NCBI GenBank assembly: GCA_011033025.1
Contig: WFMF01000131.1
Span: 186,001 to 250,000 of the forward strand
Reading direction: 5' to 3'
Length of the DNA: 64,000 nt
Source: Beroe forskalii
Taxonomy: Eukaryota > Ctenophora > Nuda > Beroida > Beroidae
The notes under the pieces were generated by a model. The model had not been told where the DNA came from, made no database searches, and worked only from the letters and a program-made list of their open reading frames with translations. Positions 23,001-33,877 of the stretch are shown one piece after another (positions within the stretch are counted from its first letter, which is position 1; each line of letters starts with the position of its first letter). Made by a program: the position numbers and the translations under genes.

Positions 23001-23425
23001 GACCCCAGAACACTTGCCAGATCCCTGTAAACTCTCCATCCTCGGCTAACAATTGTAAGTACAAATTAAAGTAGGAGCGGCGGTTAGGCAAACTTTTGCG
23101 ATTTATTTCACTTTTTAGAGTTTGTTTTGTCTTGAGTCATTGGAATATTCCTGGACTGATGACACACCCGGACCCCAGCCTGGATTCTGATCTTTGATAC
23201 ATCCCTGGCACCAGTTTGAACTCTGACGTACCCGGACACCAGACTTGACTCTGATGCATCTCTTACACAAGTCCGGGCTCTGATGCATCACGACAGCAGT
23301 TTGAATGCTGATGCATCCGTGACATCAGTCTAAATTTGACTTTCCCTAGCACCACTTTGCACTCCAATGTATCCCTGACATCAGTCTCGACTCTGATGCA
23401 AAACCCGGCACCAGTTTGAACTCTT
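20089..23425. repeat. Giant inverted repeat, left arm (about 3.34 kb)
   Basis: This segment is the reverse complement of 28,440-31,859 at high identity, with small indels. It starts CTCAAACAAAAATACCTTAC, includes a non-repetitive part (20,089-21,855), then a GGGACAC-type minisatellite (21,860-23,040), then 29-bp-type repeats (23,160-23,425). The left border lies ten bases beyond the MULE end. A GGATGGCGGCCATATTGG motif occurs at about 20,326. No intact gene was recognised. Confidence 0.93.
21860..23040. repeat. Minisatellite with about 190-bp higher-order unit, left arm
   Basis: The basic phrases (GGGACACTCCAGACC, CCCGGGACATTCTCC, CCTCCATATTCCGGGACAC) are about 19-21 bp. They are organised into a higher-order unit of about 190 bp, seen from the spacing of 'ccatattccgggacactcc' (near 22,153, 22,343, 22,500, 22,688). 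Both strands lack stops over long stretches, which produces many overlapping open frames of 90-230 residues. These are not genes. Confidence 0.92.
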
Positions 23426-26400
23426 AGTCCAGGACGTAAGGTCCAAAAAATGCCATCCGTTAGCAACCCGTGTTAAAAGCGATTTTTCGACGGTTACTAG
23501 GCCTTTAGACCATGTAGAATCGATCTAGCTCGGTCAGGACATCTGATCTCGATGGCGCCAAGTCGATATTGACCACGCCCTTTTTTAAGGTTCTGGCGCA
23601 GGCTTGATATTTCATAACTTGGCTCAGGAAGGTCGTAGAAACTTCGTTTTGGGCGCAAACGAAGCGCAATGGCCATGTTTGTATACAATTGTTGAAGAAA
23701 TTATGCACTAAAATGATCAGAAAAAAAAGTTATGACCGAAAACAGTTTTAAGCCCTTGCCAAGCGAAATTTTCGGTGATTTTCGAAATCCGTTAGCAACT
23801 TAAATTTTAAAGCGATTTCTCGACAGTTACTAGCCTTTAGACCATGTAGAATCGAATTAGCTTGGTCACGACATCTGATCTCGATAGCGCCAAGTCGATG
23901 TGACCACGCCCTTTTTTTACAGCAGGCTTGATATTTCATAACTTGGCTCAGGAAGGTCGTAGAGACTTCATTTGGGCGCAAACGAAGGCAATGGTCATGT
24001 TTCTAGACAATTGTTATCATGAGGAAATTCGCATGCGTACAAATCTTCATCACGAATGGCGATAATAGAACCTACGCTCATAATACAGATAGGTGTGGGT
24101 CCAGACTGGTTTCTAATGCATAGGCTCAAGACTAATGTCAGTCATGTATCAGAGTCGAGACTGTTGCCCAGGTGCCAGCAACGGATAAGAGTCCAGACTC
24201 TTGTCCGGGTTAAAAATAAGTGTCAGGTGCCATCTAACTGGTGTCAGAGACATCAAACCAGAGTGGTGTTAGGAAAAGTCAGAACTTTGATTGATGTCAC
24301 GGATGAATCAGAGTCCAGATTGGGGTAAGTAACGCATCAGACTCGAGACTGATGTCACAGGCACATTAGCATCCAAGCTGGTGTCAAAGATGCATCGGAG
24401 TCAAGACTGGAGTCAGTAATACGGAGTCGGTAATACTGGTGCCAGGTATGTATGAGAGTCGAGACTGATGTCACGAATGCATCCGCATCCAAATTGATGC
24501 TGGTGTCAACTTTCAGAGATACGACAGAGTCTAAACTTGTGTTAGGTATAATACATCAGAGTCGAGATCAGATGTCAGGAACGCATCAGAGTCCAGACTG
24601 TTGTCCGGATTCTTCCTACTTTCAGAGTTCAAACGGCTGCCAGGTATGCTTCAGAGTCGACACTGGTCAGTGGTGTTAAGAACGCATCAGAGTGCAGAAT
24701 TGAGCTAGGGAAAAGTCAGGGCTTAGACGGGTGTCAGGGATGTATCAGAGTCTATACTGAAGTCAGGAATACGTCAGAGCCCAGACTAGTGTCCAGGTAC
24801 TTCAGAGTCCACACTGATACCAGGTATGCATCAGAGTCGAGACTTGACTCAGGAACACATAAGCATCCAAGAGATGCATCAGATTCGAGACTGATGTCAG
24901 GGAAGAATCAAATTCAAGACTGGTGTCACGGATGCATCAGCATCCAAACTAGTGCCAGAGATTCATCAGAGTCCAGACTGATGTCAAAGATGCATCAGAG
25001 TCCAGACTTGAGTCAGTGACACGGCAGAGTTCAAACTGGTGCCAGGTATGCATAACAGTCGAGACTGGCGTCAAGAATACATTGAAGTGTAGAGTGGTGT
25101 TAGGGAAAGTCAAATTTAGACTGATGTCACAGATCATGCATCAGAGTCCACACTGGTGTCAGGAACGCATCAGACTCAAGACTGATGTCACGGATGAATC
25201 AGAGTCCCGACTGGGGTAAGCAACGCATCAGACTCGAGACTGATGTCACAGACACATAAGCATCCAAGCTGGTGTCAAAGATGCATCAAAGTCCAGACTG
25301 GAGTCATTGATACGGCAGAGTTCAAACTGGTGCCAGGTATGTATGAGAGTCGAGACTGATGTCACGAATGCATCAGCATCCAAATTGATGCTGGTGTCAA
25401 CTTTCAGAGATACAACAGAGTCTAAACTTGTGTTAGGTATAATAGATCAGAGTCGAGACTAGTGGCAGGGACGCATCAGAGTCCAGACTGTTGTCCGGAT
25501 TCTTCCTACTTTCAGAGTTCAAACGGCTGCCAGGTATGCTTCAGAGTCGACACTGGTCAGTGGTGTTAAGAACGCATCAGAGTGCAGAATTGAGCTAGGG
25601 AAAAGTCAGGGCTTAGACGGGTGTCAGGGATGTATCAGAGTCTAGACTGATGTCAGGAAAGTATCACACCCAAGACTGGTGTCCGGGTACGTCAGAGTTC
25701 AAACTGGTACCAGGTATGCATCACTCTGATGCATTGCATCAGAGTAGAGACTGGTGTCAGGAATGCATCAGAGTTGTGTTAAGGAAAAGTCAGGGCTTAG
25801 ACGGGTGTCAGGGATGTATCAGAGTCTATACTGAAGTCAGGAATACGTCAGAGCCCAGACTAGTGTCCAGGTACTTCAGAGTCCACACTGATACCAGGTA
25901 TGCATCAGAGTCGAGACTTGACTCAGGAACGCACAAGCATCCAAGAGATGCATCAGATTCGAGACTGATATCTGGAAAGAATCACATTCAAGACTGGTGT
26001 CACGGATGCATCAGCATCCAAACTAGTGCCAGAGATTCATCAGAGTCCAGACTGGTGTAAAGATGCATCAGAGTCCAGACTGGAGTCATTGACACGGCAG
26101 AGATCAAACTGGTGCCAGGTATGTATTACAGTCGAGACTGGCGTCAGGAATACATTGAAGTGTAGAGTTGTGTTAGAGAAAGTCAAATTTAGACTGATGT
26201 CACAGATCATGCATCTGTAGAGTTAGATATAGGTTCAGCCATATATTTAGGATAATTGGGCTTGCGCTTTAAAGTCCAAAAATCTTACCCAAATTTTAGA
26301 TACGTATTTCTCTTGAGTTGTTTTGTCTATAAAAAGAAAGTGAAAGTTTTGTCCGAACGAAATATTTTGACGCCGCGTTTTTTATTTTGGCTTCTAGGTT

Positions 26401-28439
26401 AGATGTTTTGTCCAGAGTTAAAAGTTTCCAATAGCGTTTTCGATAAATATTTTTCAGTTTGATATTCTAGTACTCTCTATATTCTATACTTGCCATCACA
26501 AGAAGTAAAAGATACCGAGATTTTCCCTCCTATCCAAGTGTTTCCTATTACCACTCAGGAAGTCTGGGGTTGAATTGATTGGAGAACGACGACGACGGAG
26601 ACTTCTAAATCTCAAGATACGCGAGCAGAGCAGCCTAGAGGTGTTGGGTTACAAAACCTTTCTGTGCAGTGGACAGTGGACAAAGTGTAGCTGATCGGAG
26701 ACGGACAGTGCAGTGCTGAGTGTTGTCAGGGGACGTTGTGACCTGGACTACAGACATGAGTTCAGTGCGGGGTTACTAGGCAAGGAGTTCAGGACGCTGT
26801 GGAACACATGGAGCACGAGGAATGGAAGAGCAGACCCACAGGAGGGAGTTCAAGTCGGAATCTGTCGTTGTTATGACCTGCTGTCCTGCTGGGACGAGCT
26901 GAGCTTGAGCAAATATGGGCAGGCTACCCTCCACGAGGAAGGCGTCACACAGGAAAGCCAGCAGTCAGGGAGGAGTTCTTTACAGCAAGATGCTAACCAT
27001 CTTGATCAGTGTTTCAGTGTGTGGTTTTGGGGAACATGTTAAGTTTTCATGTTGGGCAAGAGTCAGTCACCAGTGTGCTGGATAAGTGAATGATTCCTAA
27101 ACTGCTCTGTTCTATCACAACATCTTGATGTTTTTAAATCTCTGTTTGGGTCGTGATGCTGCGATCTTAAGACACTTTCAGTTGTACAACATTCCGGAAT
27201 TGGAATGGTTGATTTGAATGCATATGAATGGCTGAGGTGTTCTTTTTTAATCAATCGGATACTTGGAAGGTGGTCGAAGGTGTGACAGTCCACCCGATAT
27301 TCTTTGTGTGTTTGAAGACATGATTTTATGATGTTTAGGTTGCTTCAACAGTCGAAACTGGACTGGTTTTGATTGGAATTTGAATACAGAGAAAAGTTGT
27401 GAACTGGTCACATGATTTAGATTGATGATGGTGATGGATATCAAGTTTAAACTGGAAAATCAGTTGAAAGCTGGTTAAGTGAGTAAGTGTCATCGGCATG
27501 TTTTGAAGTGTGAAGGCCACCCATCACATTTGCAGTTTGTAAGTCACTATCACAGTATGGTAGATAAAACTGGTGCTCCAGGAAGGCCATCAGTCGGATG
27601 GAGACTGGGCTCCTCAAAACAGCTCAGCAGTCAACTCTGGCCAGGTAGAGAAACGACAGGAGTTCGACGTCTTGGACTCAGGGAGGTAACTGGGCCTATT
27701 CAAGGTGATAAGTGATGGACTACGTACCCGCAGTCGGAGGCTATGTTCGGGGGACTTCGGTGCCACTAATACCAGGTTTGCTTCAGATCATCCGGTTGGA
27801 CAGCTTGGCTAACATCAAGGTGGTCAGCTCCAGGAATATCAAGTGAGGGACAACCCAGGGATGGTGTCTCTGGTTCCCCAGAGACGGAAGAACTAGTGGG
27901 TGTGATTCATTTGATTCATTGTTGGTGTGGGTTGCATCTGGCTACCGTACACAAGTGAGAAAGAATGATCTGGCTGCCAGGAACACATTAAGTCATAGAA
28001 TGTGATCTGGCTCCCAGAACACAAGAAGAGAGGTTGTGTTGGCTACCCAGAATTTGCAAAGAGACCTGTCAGTGTGATCATGCATCAGAGTCTACACTGA
28101 GGAAAGTCAGGAAAAGCTCAAGATGCTTGTTCTGAAAGTGAACTCCTTGGCTAACTGGTTCACAAAACTGGTATCCAATATGCATCAGAGTCCACACTGG
28201 TGTCAGGAACGCATCAGATCAAGACTGATGTTACGGATGCACAAACATCCAAACTGGTATCCAATATGCATCAGAGTCCACACTGGTGTCAGGAACGCAT
28301 CAGACTCAAGACTGATGTCACGGACGAATCCAGACTGGGGTAAGCAACGCATCAGACTCGAGACTGATGTCACAGACACATTAGCATCCAAGCTGGTGTC
28401 GAAGATGCATCAAAGTCCCGACTGGAGTCATTGATACGG
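23426..28439. repeat. Loop of the giant inverted repeat
   Basis: Three parts are visible. First, 23,440-24,030 holds a tandem duplication (period about 340 bp) with 'ccatgtagaatcga', 'catctgatctcgat' and 'gaccacgccc' in both copies. Second, 24,070-26,220 and 28,080-28,439 hold a degenerate 29-bp minisatellite. Third, 26,220-28,080 is single-copy-looking sequence. A 109-residue frame at 26,713-27,042 has no recognised domain and is not called. Confidence 0.8.
24070..26220. repeat. Degenerate 29-bp minisatellite with about 900-bp higher-order repeat
   Basis: The unit resembles GATGCATCAGAGTCGAGACT + GATGTCACG (29 bp) and contains the inverted core AGTC-NN-GACT, so each unit is quasi-palindromic. 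A longer period is also present. The stretch from 'caactttcagagatac' to 'gggcttagacgggtgtcagg' occurs near 24,507-24,750 and again near 25,397-25,630. A block at 24,720-25,135 recurs at 25,793-26,210. Confidence 0.88.
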
Positions 28440-31400
28440 CAGAGTTCAAACTGGTGCCGGGTTTTGCATCAGAGTCGAGACTGATGTCAGGGATACATTG
28501 GAGTGCAAAGTGGTGCTAGGGAAAGTCAAATTTAGACTGATGTCACGGATGCATCAGCATTCAAACTGCTGTCGTGATGCATCAGAGCCCGGACTTGTGT
28601 AAGAGATGCATCAGAGTCAAGTCTGGTGTCCGGGTACGTCAGAGTTCAAACTGGTGCCAGGGATGTATCAAAGATCAGAATCCAGGCTGGGGTCCGGGTG
28701 TGTCATCAGTCCAGGAATATTCCAATGACTCAAGACAAAACAAACTCTAAAAAGTGAAATAAATCGCAAAAGTTTGCCTAACCGCCGCTCCTACTTTAAT
28801 TTGTACTTACAATTGTTAGCCGAGGATGGAGAGTTTACAGGGATCTGGCAAGTGTTCCGGGGTCTGCAGAGTGCGTCAGGGTGCAGAGTTTGTCTCGGGG
28901 TCTGAAGAATTTCCCGAGGTCTGGATAGTGGGCCGGGATCTGGAGAGGATACCGGGATCAGGAGTATCCCGGGCTATGTAGTGTGTTCCGGTCTGGCTAT
29001 TCACGGCTCTGTAGTAGCACGGGGTCAGGAGTGTCCCAGGTCTGGAAGGTTTCCCGTGGTCTGCAGAGTGCGCCGGGATCTGGAGTGTCCCGGAGAATGT
29101 CCCGGGATCTGTACAGTGTCCCACGGTCTGGAGTGTCCCGGAATATGGAGGGGTCCCGGAGAATGTCCACGGGGTCAGGAGAGTATCCCGGGGTCTGGAA
29201 GGTTTCCCGTGGTCTGCAGAGTGTTCCGGAATCTGGAATGTCCCGGGGTTTGTAGTGTGCCGGAATCTGGAGGCTGTCCCGGAGAATGTCCCGGGATCTG
29301 TACAGTGTCCCACGGTCTGGAGTGTCCCGGAATATGGAGGGTGTCCCGGAGAATGTCCACGGGGTCAGGAGAGTATCCCGGGGTCTGGAAGGTTTCCCGT
29401 GGTCTGCAGAGTGTTCCGGAATCTGGAATGTCCCGGGGTTTGTAGTGTGCCGGAATCTGGAGGCTGTCCCGGAGAATGTCCCGGGATCTGTACAGTGTCC
29501 CACGGTCTGGAGTGCCCCGGAATATGGAGTGTGTCCCGGAGAATGTCCACGGGGTCAGGAGAGTATCCCGGGGTCTGGAAGGTTTCCCGTGGTCTGCAGA
29601 GTGTTCCGGAATCTGGAATGTCCCGGGGTTTGTAGTGTGCCGGAATCTGGAGGCTGTCCCGGAGAATGTCCCGGGATCTGTACAGTGTCCCACGGTCTGG
29701 AGTGTCCCGGAATATGGAGGGCGTCCCAGACTCCCAGAGAATGTCCACGGGGTCAGGAGAGTGTCCCGGGATCTGAGGTGTCCCGGGATCTGTACATAGT
29801 GTGTCCCGGGCCGGATGGTTTCACAGGATCGAGAGTGTGCCGCGGCGCCTGGATTAATGTACAGAGTTAACACTTAACATACAAATGGATATTGTGCAAA
29901 TAAGGCAATTTTTCTGGACTGGGGAGTAAGAGCTACCAGCTACACACTCTTAGATTCGCACAATATACATATCTAAAAATTTATAAATGATAACAAATGG
30001 GATAACAATAATACGAAGGTCCCTGAAAGGCCCTTTGGATGAAAGGACGAAGGGTGTGTTTAACTGAAGACTTACTGTTTGGCTCTTTCAATGGCATGAA
30101 GTTGAACTCCGCTTCTTGCAATTGAATCTTGAACAGTTCGATGACCCATAACAGTGGTTGATATCCTCAACGTGTGAAATACCCTGGCAGTATGAGATCC
30201 AGCAGTTGAATGGTATTCCGACAGTCGACATCTGTAAAAAAACAATTAAATTGAGTTGGTATTGGCGAAATATCTCTAAGACTATTGTGTGAATCACATC
30301 ATCAGATCAAACAAACTTCTGACTATATTCGAGAATATAAGTATAACTGCCATGAGCTCCAGATCTCGAGACCAAACCTTAAATCGATTGCGTGACATTT
30401 ATCTCATGACTCAGCATTCAGTGTTATTCCATGAGTCCATGAATATGCAGACAGATATCTAGCCAACTCAGATTGATTGTATATCTAACCACAGCCGTTT
30501 GGTATTTAATTTTGACGGTCAATTTTACTCGAAACATTACCTTAATTATTCAATGAAAGGTTTTTAACACATCAATGGCTAATCCACGCTACTACAATTT
30601 CGGTAGCTCTGGCCGTCACAACCGGCTTCATAACTGCCTCGAATTGACATTTTCAACTCTCAATGTTGCTCAACTCGTGGTGCACCATCGTCGCCATCAT
30701 TTCAACGCTAGGAGTAAGAAATTTTGAATCTAAAGATTTATTCAATACGTTCAAAAAAGCAAAATAAGCGTAACGGGTGCAGACTTAAAATAATAATTAA
30801 GGGGCAAATAGTTATACCAGTACCAAAATACTAAAATAGAGGTCTTTTGTTTGATGAATGAGTAGGAGTACGAATTAAAATGAAACAATCCCTTCTAAAA
30901 TACTGATATAATTGAAATTCGATGCAATCGACATTCAAATTCAATAACTCAATAAAATTTCAACAATCGACCAGCTAACGCTTCAGGATGTCAGGACACA
31001 GCTTTTGAATTTGAATTTGAATAAAATGTTTACAGCACAATGACAATGAATATATTTTCTCGGGTTTATATTATGAATGAAGCTTCTATGTTGTGCTGAG
31101 GGAAAACACTCAGTCAATCATAAAGACTGTTAACGAGGTTGCCCACTAAACTGAAATTTTGTGAATTACATTTACACAAAATACAATAGGGTCTATGAGG
31201 AAGAAGGTCATCAAAAGTAAGTAACAGTAAGTTCATTCATACAATGTGACATATTGCCGGAGTAATCTGATTGGTTGACAACAACTCTTCGGAAAAAGCT
31301 TGATGTTGAATGGTCGATAGTATATGATCTGGGCAGCAGATCTTATTTTTTGATCATGAAGTCATGAGATATGATTGAATTAAATCAAAATGTTGCCAAG

Positions 31401-31859
31401 TCCCCAAGTCGTATGGAATGATCGTACACATAAGCACATACACATCAAAGGAATCACATGAAAAATCGAATGAAAATCTTTGAAAAAATAGACACTCAAA
31501 TATGTCCTGTGAACACAGAAACAGGAATTAAAAAAGAAAGCACGAACGTGAAAACGAAACAAAATTCCTTGCGAGAATGACTCACATAAATTTAAGAACA
31601 CAAGCCAATATGGCCGCCATCCACAGTGAATAAAATTGGAAATGAGAAATACCCTATCCAACGCGATAATTACTTACGCCGATTTCGAGAAATACCTCCT
31701 GATATAGTGCGCGGCGTAAATTTGAGATTTGGTCTGAAAATAAATTGCGCGCACTGAGATAATTGGTTTTGCAGCGCAATTGCATAAATTGCGGATTTGG
31801 GAACGCGCAAAGGTGATGGAACGCGCCGCGAAAAATAGCGTAAGGTATTTTTGTTTGAG
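28440..31859. repeat. Giant inverted repeat, right arm (about 3.42 kb)
   Basis: Reverse complement of 20,089-23,425. It begins in 29-bp repeats, passes the GGGACAC minisatellite (28,820-29,855), and ends GGTATTTTTGTTTGAG. An insertion of about 130 bp at roughly 31,003-31,150 and small substitutions distinguish it from the left arm. Beyond 31,859 the flank has no similarity to the flank of the left arm. Confidence 0.93.
28820..29855. repeat. Minisatellite with 190-bp higher-order unit, right arm
   Basis: Four very similar higher-order units are visible from the recurrence of 'gtcccggaatatggag' near 29,137, 29,324, 29,515 and 29,705. The spacing of about 190 bp matches the inverted array in the left arm, but copy number and unit borders differ. 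Homogenisation has therefore continued after the arms formed. Open frames here are artefacts. Confidence 0.92.
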
Positions 31860-33105
31860 GATGTTTTTATAAATAATGCACTCATGTCACATGTGTACAC
31901 AACTAACCTACTAATAGAGGTTTAGAATTTAGATCATTGTCAAGAAGAAGAATTGTCAATACCCTTACTACCACCTTTGTCATGGGCCTGCAAAATGACC
32001 ACTCAGCTTGTGCAAATGTCGAAAATTATAAATTACTAGCAGGCGCGGTGAATGTTGATTTCAAAGGAGCAAACGACGAAAGTTGCGATGCGCTCGTGGT
32101 TAGGTGAATGTTGATTTCAAAGGAGCAAACGACGAAACTTGCGACGCACTTGTGGTTAGGCACTAGGAAACACTAACGCATTGTTTGACTGGTCTTACTG
32201 TGAATTATGATTTTTCCTTCATTCGTATTCTGAATAAAGCTGCATTAGAAATGGAAATAAATTAGATATTAATTTTAGGCCTTGCCTGGTGCGCGCTCAG
32301 ACTAAGCGCAAATTCATAATTCTACGCCGCGCATTTCGTCTTGTAAGTTTGTAACTATATCTGAAATAACTTTGCGACGCGCGCAGAGTTTCTGCGTTGC
32401 GCGCAAGATTAAAATGCGCGCGCGTCTTGCCCTAACCAGCGCCCTGGTTTCGCGCACGGAGTGCGCGGCGCGACACCCCTGGTTAGGGGAAGCGCGCGTC
32501 GTGTTTTGTTAGTTCAACAATTTTGTTTTCCCTTACCTTTACATGAAGTGTTCTGAATCGAAATTGGTGAACTTCTAATTAATTTTGAAACATGCCGAGA
32601 TGTAGGAACATCGTTCGATGCGAATTTATTTAATCGGTTGAACTCTACTGTTTAGATATTTGTTGTAATAATTTCCTACTTTCCTAAGCGTCCGATAATG
32701 TCGTCCAAAATTCCTATATGCCTCATGAACTACGGATTTAAAAACATCAACATTTAAAATAAAAGCAACATCTCGACAGCTTAAATCACTAACGTAATAG
32801 TAACACTACTTTAGAAACTACTTTATGTTGCACGTGCGCAAATATCCAACTCCATAGCAACGGCACGTCATTTCTCCCGTTTGCATTCGTTTCTCTTGAT
32901 ATTTTCTTGGCAAGCTCTAATTTAATTCGGTGCGGAAGCACAAACAAACATTATTCACGTGCTCTTACGAAATTATAAGTAAGATTTTGCCCCTAATGCT
33001 CTAATGCTGATATCAATTCCACCTGAAACTCATATTGTGGTGCCCTCCAAGGATTTTCTATAAGGAATCAACGTTTTTGATAGAATTAGGTGCCAATGCA
33101 GAACT
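31860..33105. other. No gene; CpG/GCGC-rich stretch and a 56-bp duplication
   Basis: Two tandem copies of a 56-bp phrase ('ggtgaatgttgatttcaaag', 'gagcaaacgacgaaa') lie at about 32,048-32,160. From 32,280 to 32,510 the sequence is rich in GCGCGC, with a hairpin of 'gccctaaccagcg' facing 'cctggttaggg'. Nothing recognisably coding was seen. Confidence 0.5.
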
Positions 33106-33372
33106 GATATGTGTGCTCATAGGTTGAAAGCAACAGGTGGAAAAGTAGGTCGAAAAGTAGGTGGAAAAGGTAGGTAGAAAGGGCTCAATAAAGACACTTG
33201 TTGGCTTGGAAAATGCAAATCATGCTTTCAATCTTCAAGAGAGATGAGGAAAAAATAGTTCCTGTTGTGAAAACCATCCAGACTGGGGCACAGTAAAACT
33301 CTACATGTCCTTTCGACCTTCTTTTCGACCTATTTTTCAACCTGTTGTTTTCGATCTATGAAGACACATATG
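33106..33372. mobile_element. MITE-like inverted repeat, about 267 bp
   Basis: The ends are 'gatatgtgtgctcatagg' and 'ctatgaagacacatatg'. Inner pairing is GGTTGAAAGCAACAGGTGG facing CAACCTGTTGTTTTCGATC, with 'agtaggtcgaaaagtagg' facing 'cgaccttcttttcgacct'. Some mismatches are present. No target duplication was clear. It lies about 370 bp upstream of the RNF103-like start codon. Confidence 0.7.
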
Positions 33373-33743
33373 TGGAAGATATTGAATGCAGAAGATATTG
33401 AATCCTATTTGCAACTTTAGTGTTTCACTATGGTATCTGGTTTCTTGTTATTTTTTGTAACTTTTGATTCAGTACATTGGGCTCCATACAGGAGCATATT
33501 AGATTGATCAATTAATTAATTAATTATGGTGTTCCCCTCAGTCAATGCTGTAAACAATCAAGTTCAGCACTATTTCTGATTCAAATTCCTATTTCTAGCA
33601 TTTTCTTTTTTGATATTGCTAATTTATTTTTGCAAGAGATATTATAAATTGGGCTCACAAGTTGGTGTCTATTAGATGAATTAATTCAAATTTGAGCAAG
33701 GTGGCAGCTGCTGGACTGGCGGACACACCCGGGACACCTTGCC

Positions 33744-33877
33744 ATGCTACTCCGTGTAGCTCTCTTGGTGCTCTGTGTCCTACTCCTTGTTGTGTGTATC
33801 CGCTTCTGTGAGTGGCTTTCATGGCTTGAAGCAGAACGACTACCCCTCCAGCTGGTGGACCCCCTTGCTCTTAAGGT
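33744..33877 (+). CDS. RNF103: RNF103-like exon 1
   Basis: Signal-anchor helix and the EAERLPLQLVDPLALK stretch. Two donors are possible. After Lys (33,875, phase 0) the join fits only an acceptor inside exon 2 (before CAG, 35,058). After GGT (33,877, phase 2) it joins TATC at 35,051 and keeps IKQLK at the cost of one extra residue. I give the second; the end is uncertain by two bases. Confidence 0.75.

Noticed and set aside
26713-27042. 109-residue frame in the loop of the giant inverted repeat
   Set aside because: No recognisable domain, no splice support and repeats on both sides; too weak to call.
28876-29873. Long open frames mirrored from the left arm
   Set aside because: Same minisatellite in inverted orientation; no start context, domain or splice pattern.
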